Source: Empedobacter falsenii (lineage in GTDB: Bacteria > Bacteroidota > Bacteroidia > Flavobacteriales > Weeksellaceae). Taken from it: a stretch of 47,929 nt of DNA. The translations under genes and the position numbers were made by a program. This document shows, one piece after another, positions 25,020 to 32,092 of this stretch (positions are counted from its first letter, which is position 1; every line of letters starts with the position of its first letter). The DNA lies in the NCBI RefSeq assembly GCF_019308355.1, contig NZ_JAAGKM010000019.1, positions 1-47,929 on the forward strand. The letters are read 5' to 3'. A model generated the notes under the pieces. The model was not told the origin of the DNA. It ran no database searches and saw nothing but the letters and a program-made list of their open reading frames with translations.

Positions 25020-25235
25020 ATGGAAAAAGAAATTATCACCAAAACATTTACATATAAAGGCCACACCAAAACTTTTAGTGCAGAAGTGCAACCTTTACCA
25101 CCTTTCAACCCAGAAACGATGGATCGCGTGAAATATGAAGAAACCAAAGAAGCACATTATATGCTTGCCGAAGCGGAAGTTTATAACCAGAAAACAGAAT
25201 GGTTTTTTAAAATTGAACAAGAATTGCAAAAATAA
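25020..25235 (+). CDS. Small hypothetical protein
   Basis: A 71-residue, charged, soluble protein (MEKEIITKTFTYKGHTKTF..). No signal peptide or recognised domain. The N-terminal half looks like a beta hairpin and the C-terminal half a helix. A strong terminator follows immediately, so it is an independent gene rather than part of the cyclophilin unit. Confidence 0.65.
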   Translation: MEKEIITKTFTYKGHTKTFSAEVQPLPPFNPETMDRVKYEETKEAHYMLAEAEVYNQKTEWFFKIEQELQK

Positions 25236-25237
25236 TG

Positions 25238-25267
25238 AAACGACACTTACGCTAAGTGTCGTTTTTT
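25238..25267 (+). terminator. Rho-independent terminator
   Basis: A 12-bp stem (25238-25249 with 25253-25264), loop CGC, followed by T residues, right after the stop of the small hypothetical gene. Confidence 0.92.
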
Positions 25268-25295
25268 GTTTAAGTTTAATCCACAAAATTAGAAC

Positions 25296-25940
25296 ATGAA
25301 ACAAATTACTCTAACATTATTTACACTTATTACGCTTTCGGCTTGTACTTCTAGCAAAACGGTTTTTCATAAAAAATGGACAACGAAACAGGCACCAGAA
25401 AATTTTGTTGCTCGATTTGAAACAACAAAAGGAAATATTGATATCGAAGTTGAAAGAAAATTATCGCCAAAAGCTGTTGATCGTTTTTATCAATTGGTGA
25501 AGTACAATTTTTTCGAAGATGGAACTTTTTATCGTGTTGTTCCGAACTTTGTCGCCCAATTTGGAAATACAGACACAATTGTTTCTAATCAATGGAAAAA
25601 GTTTATTGTAGAAGATGAACCTGTTATTGCTGGAAATAGTAAAGGAGCTTTGAGTTTTGCGCGCGCAGGAAAAAACACAAGAGATTTGGATTTGTTTATT
25701 AATCTGAAAGATAATCATCGTTTGGATACAATCAATTCCAATGATGTAGTAGGTTTTCCAAGTTTTGGAAAAGTGGTGAACGGAATGAATGTTGTAGAAA
25801 GTTTGTATGATGGTTACGCTGGACAAACAATGGAAGATGAAGAAATTTTTAACAGCACAAAATTAATGCGCGAAAGATATCCAAAGCTTGACAGAATATT
25901 GAATGCAAAAATCATTAAACTGAAAAAGAAAAACAAGTAA
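25296..25940 (+). CDS. Cyclophilin-type peptidyl-prolyl isomerase (lipoprotein)
   Basis: Catalyses prolyl cis-trans isomerisation, probably in the periplasm. A lipoprotein signal (ITLSAC, Cys17) is followed by the cyclophilin fold: RFETTKGNIDIEV, FYRVVPNFVAQFGN (the catalytic Arg/Phe region), GALSFARAGKNTRDLDLFINL and VVGFPSFGKVVNGMNVVESL. 214 residues, single domain. Its closest homologues are the bacterial periplasmic PpiA-type enzymes. No promoter seen; the preceding gene is terminated. Confidence 0.9.
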   Translation: MKQITLTLFTLITLSACTSSKTVFHKKWTTKQAPENFVARFETTKGNIDIEVERKLSPKAVDRFYQLVKYNFFEDGTFYRVVPNFVAQFGNTDTIVSNQWKKFIVEDEPVIAGNSKGALSFARAGKNTRDLDLFINLKDNHRLDTINSNDVVGFPSFGKVVNGMNVVESLYDGYAGQTMEDEEIFNSTKLMRERYPKLDRILNAKIIKLKKKNK

Positions 25941-25991
25941 AACAATGTAACATAAAGTTTTAACATGACACAAAAATCAATTTAAATGTTT

Positions 25992-26007
25992 TGGCATGTA
26001 CTTTGTA
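25992..26007 (+). promoter_or_regulatory. Sigma-54-like promoter upstream of the DUF1232 gene
   Basis: TGGCATG-N4-TTGTA agrees with the sigma-54 consensus TGGCAYR-N4-TTGCW at all positions except one (T for C at -12). It lies 34 bases before the ATG at 26042, a suitable distance. No TAnnTTTG box is visible at this gene. Confidence 0.45.
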
Positions 26008-26041
26008 ATACATAATACGTTTTTAAAACATATTTTGTGAA

Positions 26042-26395
26042 ATGAAAAAATCAAAATTCTTTAAAGTCGCTGGAGAAGCAGCAATGGCAGCTCAAAAAGA
26101 CAAATCTTTTTTTGAAAAAGTAAAGGCTTTTTTCAATATGTTAGGTGATTACAAAAAAGGAAGTTATAAACCTGACAATATGAATTTATTTCTTGGATTT
26201 GTAGCAACTTTATACATTATTTCTCCTATTGATATTATTCCAGAAGCGCTATTTGGACCTTTTGGTTTGATGGATGATTTTGGGATTTTACTTTTTGGAA
26301 TGAAATATTTCAACAAAGAAGTACTGAAATATCTTGCATGGAAAGATACACAGAGAGCCTATGCAAATGTTGAAGATGCAAAAATCATTGAATAA
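26042..26395 (+). CDS. DUF1232 (YkvA-like) membrane protein
   Basis: A 117-residue protein with the DUF1232 core: LFLGFVATLYIISPIDIIPEALFGPFGLMDDFGILLFGMKYF. The SPIDIIPE motif and the two short hydrophobic stretches are diagnostic. Function of the family is unknown. Preceded by a sigma-54-like element and followed by a terminator, so it is probably a separately controlled single gene. Confidence 0.9.
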   Translation: MKKSKFFKVAGEAAMAAQKDKSFFEKVKAFFNMLGDYKKGSYKPDNMNLFLGFVATLYIISPIDIIPEALFGPFGLMDDFGILLFGMKYFNKEVLKYLAWKDTQRAYANVEDAKIIE

Positions 26396-26415
26396 CAATA
26401 AATTAAATAGCTATC

Positions 26416-26448
26416 AAAAATCCGATTGAATTTTCAGTCGGATTTTTT
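26416..26448 (+). terminator. Rho-independent terminator
   Basis: Stem of about 13 bp including one T-G wobble (left arm 26416-26429, right arm 26434-26447) with a T-run at the 3' side, 20 bases after the DUF1232 stop. Confidence 0.85.
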
Positions 26449-26515
26449 GTTTATAGATTATTCAAAAAGTGCGCTCTATCCCATAAATAAAATTTATTAT
26501 CTGCCAATTATTCAT

Positions 26516-26523
26516 TAGATTTG
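26516..26523 (+). promoter_or_regulatory. Candidate -7 element (TAGATTTG) of the MaoC gene
   Basis: Exact TAnnTTTG, 35 bases before the ATG. No -33 TTG at 20 bases. Confidence 0.4.
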
Positions 26524-26558
26524 AGCAATACAATACTAAAAACTAAAACACCTGAATA

Positions 26559-27020
26559 ATGGTTATTATTAATAATTTCGATGAATACAAAGCTTTCGAA
26601 GGTAAAGAAATAGGTAAATCTGACTGGCATATTATAAATCAAGAACAAATTAATCGCTTTGCTGATGCTACTTTAGATCATCAATGGATTCATACAGATC
26701 CTGAAAAAGCAGCTAACGAAGGACCTTTCAAAAAAACAATAGCGCATGGTTATTTAACGCTATCTTTAATTCCACATTTGTGGGATCAAATTGCGGAAGT
26801 TCGTAACATCAAAATGTTAATCAATTATGGAATCGAAAGTTTGAGATTTGGACAAGCTGTTTTGGTTGATAGTGAAGTAAGATTAACTGCAAAATTGAAA
26901 TCTATTACTAATTTGAGAGGAATTGCAAAAGTTGTCATCGAAGCAAATTTAGAAATTAAAGATAATCCGAAACCTGCTTATACAGCGAATGTGGTTTTTC
27001 TTTATCACTTTAATGATTAA
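26559..27020 (+). CDS. MaoC family dehydratase
   Basis: A 153-residue hot-dog fold enoyl-CoA hydratase-like protein. The hydratase-2 motif is complete: FADATLDHQWIHTDPEKA, with catalytic Asp and His, followed by GPFKKTIAHGYLTLSL. Likely acts on an acyl-CoA or hydroxyacyl substrate, but the pathway cannot be read from the neighbours. Single gene, terminator behind it. Confidence 0.92.
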   Translation: MVIINNFDEYKAFEGKEIGKSDWHIINQEQINRFADATLDHQWIHTDPEKAANEGPFKKTIAHGYLTLSLIPHLWDQIAEVRNIKMLINYGIESLRFGQAVLVDSEVRLTAKLKSITNLRGIAKVVIEANLEIKDNPKPAYTANVVFLYHFND

Positions 27021-27041
27021 TCAGCAATCAATATAATTTAC

Positions 27042-27075
27042 AAAGCTTCTATTTTTTATAGAAGCTTTTTCTTTT
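27042..27075 (+). terminator. Rho-independent terminator
   Basis: An 11-bp stem (27042-27052 with 27058-27068) with a T-run immediately after, 21 bases beyond the MaoC stop. Confidence 0.88.
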
Positions 27076-27115
27076 CATAAAATATCGAAGTATCTTGCGC
27101 TCGATTTTATATAAC

Positions 27116-28030
27116 ATGCAAAAAATTCAAAATAATAAGACCTTAATTTCTATTGTTGGACCAACTGCAATTGGTAAAACAAATTTGGCAATAGAAGTTG
27201 CAAAACATTTTCAATCCGAAATTATTTCTTGTGATAGTCGTCAATTTTTCAAAGAAATGAAGATAGGAACTGCTGTTCCTTCTGAGGAAGAATTGACTGA
27301 AGTGAAGCATCATTTTATTCAAAATATTTCTATTCACGAAAAATATTCGGTTGGTGATTTTGAGCGTGATGGCTTAGCTTTTTTGAATAATTATTTCAAA
27401 ACAAATGACATTTGCGTCATGGTTGGTGGATCTGGTTTATATGAAAAAGCGATCACAGTTGGCTTTGACGAATTTCCTGATGTTAATCCTAAAATTAGAG
27501 AAGATTTGAATAATGAGCTTGCTGAATTTGGAATTGAAAAATTGCAAAAAGAATTGCAAGAAGTCGATCCAAAGTATTTTGAAGAAGTTGATATTTTCAA
27601 TAAACAGCGTGTAACACGTGCTTTAGAAATTTTTAGATCTTCGGGTTTACCTTTCTCTAACTTCAGAAATCAAGATTTGAACAAACGTCCATTTAACATA
27701 ATTAAAATCGGTTTAGAACTTCCTCGCGAAGAAATGTACGACCGAATCAATCGTCGAGTTGATATTATGATGAACGAAGGTTTATTAAATGAAGCAAAAA
27801 ATTTATTTCCTTTAAAAGATTTGAATGCTTTGCAAACTGTTGGTTATCGAGAATTGTTCGACTTTTTTGAAGAGAAAATTACATTGGATTTTGCAATAGA
27901 AGAAATCAAAAAGAATACAAGACGTTTTGCAAAACGACAAATGACATGGTTCAAAAAAGATGAAACAGTCAATTGGTTTTCCCCTTTCGAACAAGAAAAT
28001 ATCATTAATTTTATATCGAACAAAATCTAA
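27116..28030 (+). CDS. miaA: tRNA dimethylallyltransferase
   Basis: Transfers dimethylallyl to A37 of tRNAs reading UNN codons. The 304-residue protein has the P-loop ISIVGPTAIGKT at about 10-21, CDSRQFFKEMKIGTAVP, HHFIQNISI, DFERDG, MVGGSGLYEKA and the C-terminal basic TRRFAKRQMTWFKKD. The frame extends to TTG 27095, but ATG 27116 gives the proper start and the upstream extension is short and not conserved in the family as I know it. Exonuclease gene starts 3 bases after its stop. Confidence 0.96.
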   Translation: MQKIQNNKTLISIVGPTAIGKTNLAIEVAKHFQSEIISCDSRQFFKEMKIGTAVPSEEELTEVKHHFIQNISIHEKYSVGDFERDGLAFLNNYFKTNDICVMVGGSGLYEKAITVGFDEFPDVNPKIREDLNNELAEFGIEKLQKELQEVDPKYFEEVDIFNKQRVTRALEIFRSSGLPFSNFRNQDLNKRPFNIIKIGLELPREEMYDRINRRVDIMMNEGLLNEAKNLFPLKDLNALQTVGYRELFDFFEEKITLDFAIEEIKKNTRRFAKRQMTWFKKDETVNWFSPFEQENIINFISNKI

Positions 28031-28033
28031 ATT

Positions 28034-28525
28034 ATGGAAAATTTTGTTGCCATCGATTTCGAAACTGCAAACAATTATCGCAATTCTGCTTGCGCGGTTG
28101 GGATTGTAACTGTGACGGATAATGTGATTACAGACGAATATTACACGTTAATTCAACCGCCACAAAATCAATACAATTATCATAATATTTTGGTTCACGG
28201 AATTCGTCCTGAAGACACAATTGATGCGCCAAGTTTTGAAGATCTCTATTTTGAAATTAAACATCGTTTACAAAATCAGCTTGTTGTTGCACATAACGAA
28301 TCATTCGATCGTTCTGTTTTGAAGAATACAATGGAGTTTTATAGTCTTAATTATTCTCAACTTAACCTTGCCGAAAAGTGGGAATGTTCATACAGAATTT
28401 TCAAACAAAAAGGAATTGTTCCTACAAAATTATCAGATTGCGCACGTCGATTTAATCTTCAACTCAACCATCACGAAGCTTTATCTGATGCAAAAGTTTG
28501 TGCTCAATTATACTTATTAAAATAG
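28034..28525 (+). CDS. DEDDh 3'-5' exonuclease
   Basis: A 163-residue single-domain exonuclease. Motif I is VAIDFETAN (Asp, Glu), motif II the Asp of VAHNESFDRSVL, and motif III HHEALSDAKVCA (His and Asp). Typical of the polymerase III epsilon-like stand-alone nucleases of Bacteroidota. Co-transcribed with miaA (3-base gap). It differs from the exonuclease at 10.5 kb in lacking the C-terminal module. Confidence 0.88.
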   Translation: MENFVAIDFETANNYRNSACAVGIVTVTDNVITDEYYTLIQPPQNQYNYHNILVHGIRPEDTIDAPSFEDLYFEIKHRLQNQLVVAHNESFDRSVLKNTMEFYSLNYSQLNLAEKWECSYRIFKQKGIVPTKLSDCARRFNLQLNHHEALSDAKVCAQLYLLK

Positions 28526-28904
28526 TTTTACTAAAAATTCATCTGATTAAAAGTTTAAAAATAATTTTACATAAATCATAATTAATTTACATTTAATACT
28601 ATATCCGTTTACAAATATTTGTAAGTATTTACAAGTATTTAAAATTGATTAATAATAACTTTAATAACTCACTATTTCTAAGAAAATTTAATAAAGCAAA
28701 AATTCTATTCTAAATAAGTTGATTTTATGAAATGAATTGAGAATGCAAAATTTTGAAAATTAACTTTCAAAATTTTATAAAATGAAGTATAAACTAAAAT
28801 TTAGTTCCGATAAATCTTTGCAAGTTGAAAAAAATAATAATTTAAAAAATTGATTTCAATTGTTTTTATCGAAGAAGTAAAATAATCACATTATGTATTT
28901 AACA
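28526..28904. other. Gene-free stretch with two palindromes
   Basis: No protein-coding frame that looks real; very AT-rich. Two inverted repeats stand out: a 16-bp perfect palindrome TTACAAATATTTGTAA at 28609-28624, followed by a further TTTACAAGTATTT, and a 12-bp stem (28747-28758 with 28765-28776, loop ATTAAC). The first could be an operator, the second a weak terminator-like stem for the exonuclease operon. Function not established. Confidence 0.5.
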
Positions 28905-28975
28905 TAATAAAGAGGGTTACTCTGGGAACATTAATTTCATAATTGAAAAATTGATACCTCCCTACTCTTTTTAAA
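28905..28975 (+). ncRNA. Candidate structured RNA, possibly 6S-like
   Basis: The segment AAAGAGGGTTACTCTGGGAA ... ACCTCCCTACTCTTT is more GC-rich than its surroundings and can fold as one imperfect hairpin: outer stem AAAGAG/CTCTTT, an asymmetric bubble, GGGA/TCCC, then ATTAAT/ATTGAT and TTTCA/TGAAA with loop TAAT. A closing stem, open middle and apical stem is the layout of 6S RNA, and Flavobacteriia have their own 6S class, but I cannot confirm a match. The terminator at 28981-29008 would end it. Strand assigned from that terminator. Confidence 0.4.
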
Positions 28976-28980
28976 AAGAT

Positions 28981-29008
28981 AAAAAAAGGTTGCATTTGCA
29001 ACCTTTTT
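28981..29008. terminator. Bidirectional terminator
   Basis: A 13-bp stem (28981-28993 with 28996-29008, innermost bases in the loop) with A-run on one side and T-run on the other. It lies against the stop of the DUF493 gene and behind the RNA candidate. Confidence 0.88.
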
Positions 29009-29334
29009 TATAACATTATAACGCCTTCTATCTTCGAAACTTCTTTGTAATAATTGATTACTGTATCCGCATCAATCACATAAAGTTTAATCGAAATAGA
29101 TGTATATTTTCTATTTTTTGAAGCTTTGTAATCAAATTCAGCATTCGTTCCTGCAAAAATATCTTTGATTTTTTCCATCGTTTCTTCACTTGAAGGATAA
29201 ATGAATTTGAACAAATAATCAGCTGGAAATTTTTGTACATCATCTAATCTTTCTTTGAATTTTGCATAAAAATCTTGCTCATTGTGAGAGCTATCTGGTA
29301 TTTCTTCGAATGTATAATCTCTATTTGTGTCCAT
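29008..29334 (-). CDS. DUF493 family protein
   Basis: A 108-residue small cytoplasmic protein of the DUF493 (YbeD-like) family: FPADYLFKFIYPSSEETMEKIKDIF, followed by the beta-strand segment YTSISIKLYVIDADTVINYYKEVSKIEGVIML, the ferredoxin-like fold of this family. Function unknown; some relatives regulate lipoylation. Single gene, ending at a bidirectional terminator. Confidence 0.85.
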   Translation of the reverse strand: MDTNRDYTFEEIPDSSHNEQDFYAKFKERLDDVQKFPADYLFKFIYPSSEETMEKIKDIFAGTNAEFDYKASKNRKYTSISIKLYVIDADTVINYYKEVSKIEGVIML

Positions 29335-29429
29335 ATCTATTATTTTTTTGTTACAATGTCAAAAACAATACCACTTCACATTATTGATAAAATATAGAAT
29401 TAATAAGACATTTTGACATATTATAAATC

Positions 29430-29951
29430 TTATAATTTTAATCTCATTAAATAATCTATTTGTTCATCATCACCAAGTCTGAAAATATGTTGATCGAATT
29501 TTTCGAAACCATTCTTTAAATAGAAATTAATCGCAGAAATATTCTTTTCCCAAACTCCTAACCAAATTGTATGCAAGTTGAGGTTTTTAGTTATTTCTAA
29601 AGCTTTATTAAAAAGAATTTGTCCAATTTTCTTTCCTTGAAACAATTCTAACACATAAATTCTTTCAATTTCCAAAGAATTCATATCATAAACTTCTGTT
29701 TGAGCATCACCAATATTTAATTTCAGATAACCGACAATTTTTTGGTTAATCATTGCAAAAAAGAACAACGAATTTTGATTCTTCAATTCTTTTAATAATT
29801 GATCTTCTGAAAAACTTTCGTTCAAATATTTTTGCATATCCTCTTCTGTGTTAGAAGAAGAAAATGTATCTGCAAATGTCTTTTTAGAGATTTCTTGAAG
29901 TTCTGTAATGTGTTTTTCTTCAACTCTTTTTATTGTAATTTCTTCGTTCAT
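29430..29951 (-). CDS. GNAT family N-acetyltransferase
   Basis: A 173-residue acetyltransferase. The acetyl-CoA site is visible as IERIYVLELFQGKKIGQILFNKAL (a Q/RxxGxG/A variant, QGKKIG), with the following WLGVWEKNISAINFYLKNGFEKF motif. N-terminal ITELQEISKKTFADTF resembles PaiA-like spermidine acetyltransferases. Substrate not known. Its ATG overlaps the stop of the SMR exporter gene by one base, so it is translationally coupled to it. Confidence 0.88.
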   Translation of the reverse strand: MNEEITIKRVEEKHITELQEISKKTFADTFSSSNTEEDMQKYLNESFSEDQLLKELKNQNSLFFFAMINQKIVGYLKLNIGDAQTEVYDMNSLEIERIYVLELFQGKKIGQILFNKALEITKNLNLHTIWLGVWEKNISAINFYLKNGFEKFDQHIFRLGDDEQIDYLMRLKL

Positions 29952-30277
29952 TAATGCGAAACAAATTTTAATCCTACAATTGAACTAATTAATGTAAAAA
30001 TAAAGAATATTCTCCAAAAATTAGCTGGTTCTTTGAATACAAAAATTCCGATTAAAACTGTTCCAACAGCGCCAATTCCAGTCCAAACAGCATAAGCAGT
30101 TCCCAAAGGTAAAGTTTGTGTTGCTTTGATTAATAACGTCATACTTGCAACCAAACATATTGCAAAAGCGCCATACCAAATGTACATTTCTGAGCCTGTT
30201 GTTTCTTTGGCTTTCCCTAAAGATGATGTAAATCCAATCTCGAATAATCCTCCTAAAATCAATAAAATCCAATTCAT
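29951..30277 (-). CDS. SMR-family transporter, Gdx/SugE type (guanidinium exporter-like)
   Basis: A four-helix proton-coupled exporter of 108 residues. Glu13 in MNWILLILGGLFEIGF is the essential SMR glutamate, and LPLGTAYAVWTGIGAVG is the SugE/Gdx signature rather than the multidrug EmrE pattern. Gdx proteins export guanidinium. ATG 30277 is chosen over the upstream extension beginning MHQNIN. No guanidine riboswitch is seen upstream. Together with the GNAT gene and a nearby Crp/Fnr regulator it makes a small accessory cluster. Confidence 0.85.
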   Translation of the reverse strand: MNWILLILGGLFEIGFTSSLGKAKETTGSEMYIWYGAFAICLVASMTLLIKATQTLPLGTAYAVWTGIGAVGTVLIGIFVFKEPANFWRIFFIFTLISSIVGLKFVSH

Positions 30278-30351
30278 TTTGTTAATATTTTGATGCAAAG
30301 ATGAATTAGAAAAAAATAGATTTTTTTTACATTTGTAAAAAAATTATTCGC

Positions 30352-30912
30352 TTAAATTTCTGTGCGAATCCTACTTAATGTCACTTGAGAAATTCCTAAA
30401 TAAGACGCGATATAACCTAATTGCACACGATTAATCAAACTTGGATTTTCTTCTAACAATTTTTTATAACGATCAATCGCCGTTCCTAGTTGCCTAGAAA
30501 TAAAACGCTCTTCAGTTTTTATCAATTCAATTTCAGCAAGTTTTCTTCCCCAATTTGCAATTTCTAAATTTGTCGCATAAAACAATTGTATGTCTGAAGA
30601 TTTAATTTCATATAACTCACAATCTTCCATTAATTCGATTGTTTCGTAACTAATTTTATTTTCGACATAACTTCGCATCGATAAAATCAAATCGCCTTCT
30701 TTCCCAAACCAAAACGTAATTTCTTTTCCATCGTCTATCGTATACGCGCGAACAATTCCTTTTTTGATGAAATATAACTTTTTCTCAACTTTATCAGCAT
30801 CAATAAGCGTGGTGTTTTTTGGTAATCGAATCAATTGAATTTTATCTGCTATCAATTGAATAGACTGTGATGAAAGTGGCGAAATTTGATTTAAGATTTG
30901 TTCTATTTCCAT
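30352..30912 (-). CDS. Crp/Fnr family transcriptional regulator
   Basis: A 186-residue regulator with an N-terminal cyclic-nucleotide-binding fold (LPKNTTLIDADKVEKKLYFIKKGIVRAY, ITFWFGKEGDLI) and a short C-terminal helix-turn-helix (VQLGYIASYLGISQVTLSRIR). It lacks the Cys set of Fnr, so oxygen sensing by an iron-sulfur cluster is unlikely. Immediately upstream of the SMR-GNAT pair in the same direction with a 74-base gap, suggesting control of these genes, though this is inference. Confidence 0.87.
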   Translation of the reverse strand: MEIEQILNQISPLSSQSIQLIADKIQLIRLPKNTTLIDADKVEKKLYFIKKGIVRAYTIDDGKEITFWFGKEGDLILSMRSYVENKISYETIELMEDCELYEIKSSDIQLFYATNLEIANWGRKLAEIELIKTEERFISRQLGTAIDRYKKLLEENPSLINRVQLGYIASYLGISQVTLSRIRTEI

Positions 30913-30995
30913 TATTGAAACTTATCTAGTAAAAGTAAACAAAAAACTCAACCTAAAATAGGCTGAGTCATTCAAATTAAATTAACACCTGAAGT

Positions 30996-31700
30996 CTACT
31001 TTGCATGTAGACCGCATTCTTTTTTACTATTGTCTTCCCACCACCATCTTCCGGCACGAAAATCTTCACCTTCGTTTATAGCACGTGTGCAAGGAGCACA
31101 ACCAATACTTATAAAACCCTTGTCGTGTAACGGGTTGTAAGGAACTCTATTTTCTTTCAAATATTCGAAACAATCCCCTGTTGTAAAATCAATCAATGGA
31201 TTGAATTTGAATAATTGTTTTTCTTCGTCAAACTCTATTTCGTGCATATCATGTCGATTATTCGATTGCTCCGCACGCAAACCTGTAATCCAAACTGATG
31301 CTTCTTTTAATGCACGATTCAAAGGAATTACTTTTCTGATATAGCAACATTGTTTTCTTAAATCAACCGAATCGTAAAAAGGATTAATTCCATTTTCTTC
31401 AACAAAATTTTCTAACTCCTCTGTTGGTGGATAAAATGGTTTAATCTTCGCTTGATATTTAAATTCTGTTTTGTTCCACGTATTGTACGTTTCCTGAAAA
31501 ACACGACCTGTATCTAAAGTAAAAATCTTAATATTGTCTAATTTTTGACTTAAAATAACATGAGAAATAACTTGATCTTCGAAACCAAAACTTGTCGAAA
31601 AAACTATTTTTTCTTTAACGTTGTTATTCAAAAAAAATAATTTTTCTTCTAAACTTACTTGTCCTGTAACTTTTTCTAATATCTCTTTTAGTTGATTCAT
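30996..31700 (-). CDS. cysH: Adenylyl-sulfate (APS/PAPS) reductase
   Basis: Reduces activated sulfate to sulfite in assimilatory sulfur metabolism. 234 residues. Present are STSFGFEDQVI at 35-45, the DTGRVFQETY motif at 63-72, the paired Cys118-Cys119 and Cys201-x2-Cys204 that bind a [4Fe-4S] cluster (typical of APS reductase), WITGLRAEQS, and the catalytic Cys229 of ECGLH. The cluster cysteines favour APS over PAPS as substrate. Promoter and operator-like repeat lie directly upstream. Confidence 0.95.
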   Translation of the reverse strand: MNQLKEILEKVTGQVSLEEKLFFLNNNVKEKIVFSTSFGFEDQVISHVILSQKLDNIKIFTLDTGRVFQETYNTWNKTEFKYQAKIKPFYPPTEELENFVEENGINPFYDSVDLRKQCCYIRKVIPLNRALKEASVWITGLRAEQSNNRHDMHEIEFDEEKQLFKFNPLIDFTTGDCFEYLKENRVPYNPLHDKGFISIGCAPCTRAINEGEDFRAGRWWWEDNSKKECGLHAK

Positions 31701-31714
31701 TTTCTTATATAATA

Positions 31715-31731
31715 TCTATAGTTTTTATAGA
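31715..31731 (-). promoter_or_regulatory. Operator-like inverted repeat at the cysH promoter
   Basis: TCTATA-N5-TATAGA, two perfect 6-bp arms, lies between the -7 box and the cysH ATG, directly over the expected transcript start. That is where a repressor would act. I do not know the cognate factor; Rrf2-family (CymR/IscR-type) regulators of cysteine genes bind somewhat similar sites, which is only a hint. Confidence 0.5.
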
Positions 31732-31744
31732 GTATTTATTTTAA

Positions 31745-31775
31745 CAAATGTATTAATTCCAATTTTCTAAAACAA
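31745..31775 (-). promoter_or_regulatory. Promoter of cysH (TTG-N20-TACATTTG)
   Basis: On the minus strand TTG (31773-31775) and TACATTTG (31745-31752) are separated by exactly 20 bases. It is one of the three best promoters in the window, with the same spacing as trmD and ligA. Confidence 0.72.
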
Positions 31776-32056
31776 CACTAATCTCGACTAATTTTATAGA
31801 TATAATATAATATAGAATCAATAAATTATACAAGCAAATTTTGTTTATACTTAAATCATCTTCGAGAGTGAATTTTCATATTCGTAAAATAGAAGAAAAT
31901 CAGTCCAAATTGGCATTAAATAAAGGTTTTCATAGAGTATGGATTGCTAATTAATTCGAAAATCAATATAATTATTAAGATAAAAACATTTAAAATGTCT
32001 TAAGAATAAATTCTATCTAATCATCTTCGAGAACGAATTATGAATATCACAAAACT
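31776..32056. other. Gene-free stretch with a 14-bp direct repeat and a possible coding remnant
   Basis: No intact gene. AATCATCTTCGAGA occurs at 31854-31867 and again at 32019-32032, each followed by a diverged GAATT-containing tail. A plus-strand frame ending at 31952-31954 contains a protein-like end (KLALNKGFHRVWIAN), perhaps the tail of a lost gene. Nothing else is recognised. Confidence 0.35.
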
Positions 32057-32092
32057 AAAAAGTCAAACTTTACAATGTTTGACTTTTTAATT
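32057..32092. terminator. Bidirectional terminator of the membrane-protein pseudogene
   Basis: A 12-bp perfect stem (32057-32068 with 32077-32088). The pseudogene's last stop codon falls in the loop. T-tracts exist on both strands. Confidence 0.7.

Noticed and set aside
25461-25826. A 121-codon minus-strand frame over the cyclophilin gene
   Set aside because: Antisense shadow of a well-supported gene, composition not protein-like.
30278-30351. Possible guanidine riboswitch upstream of the Gdx-like gene
   Set aside because: The gap is only 74 bases and AT-rich with no conserved motif of the known guanidine classes.
31868-31954. A GTG-started 28-residue frame in the cysH upstream gap
   Set aside because: Protein-like ending but very short, no promoter or ribosome-binding site; kept only as a possible remnant.
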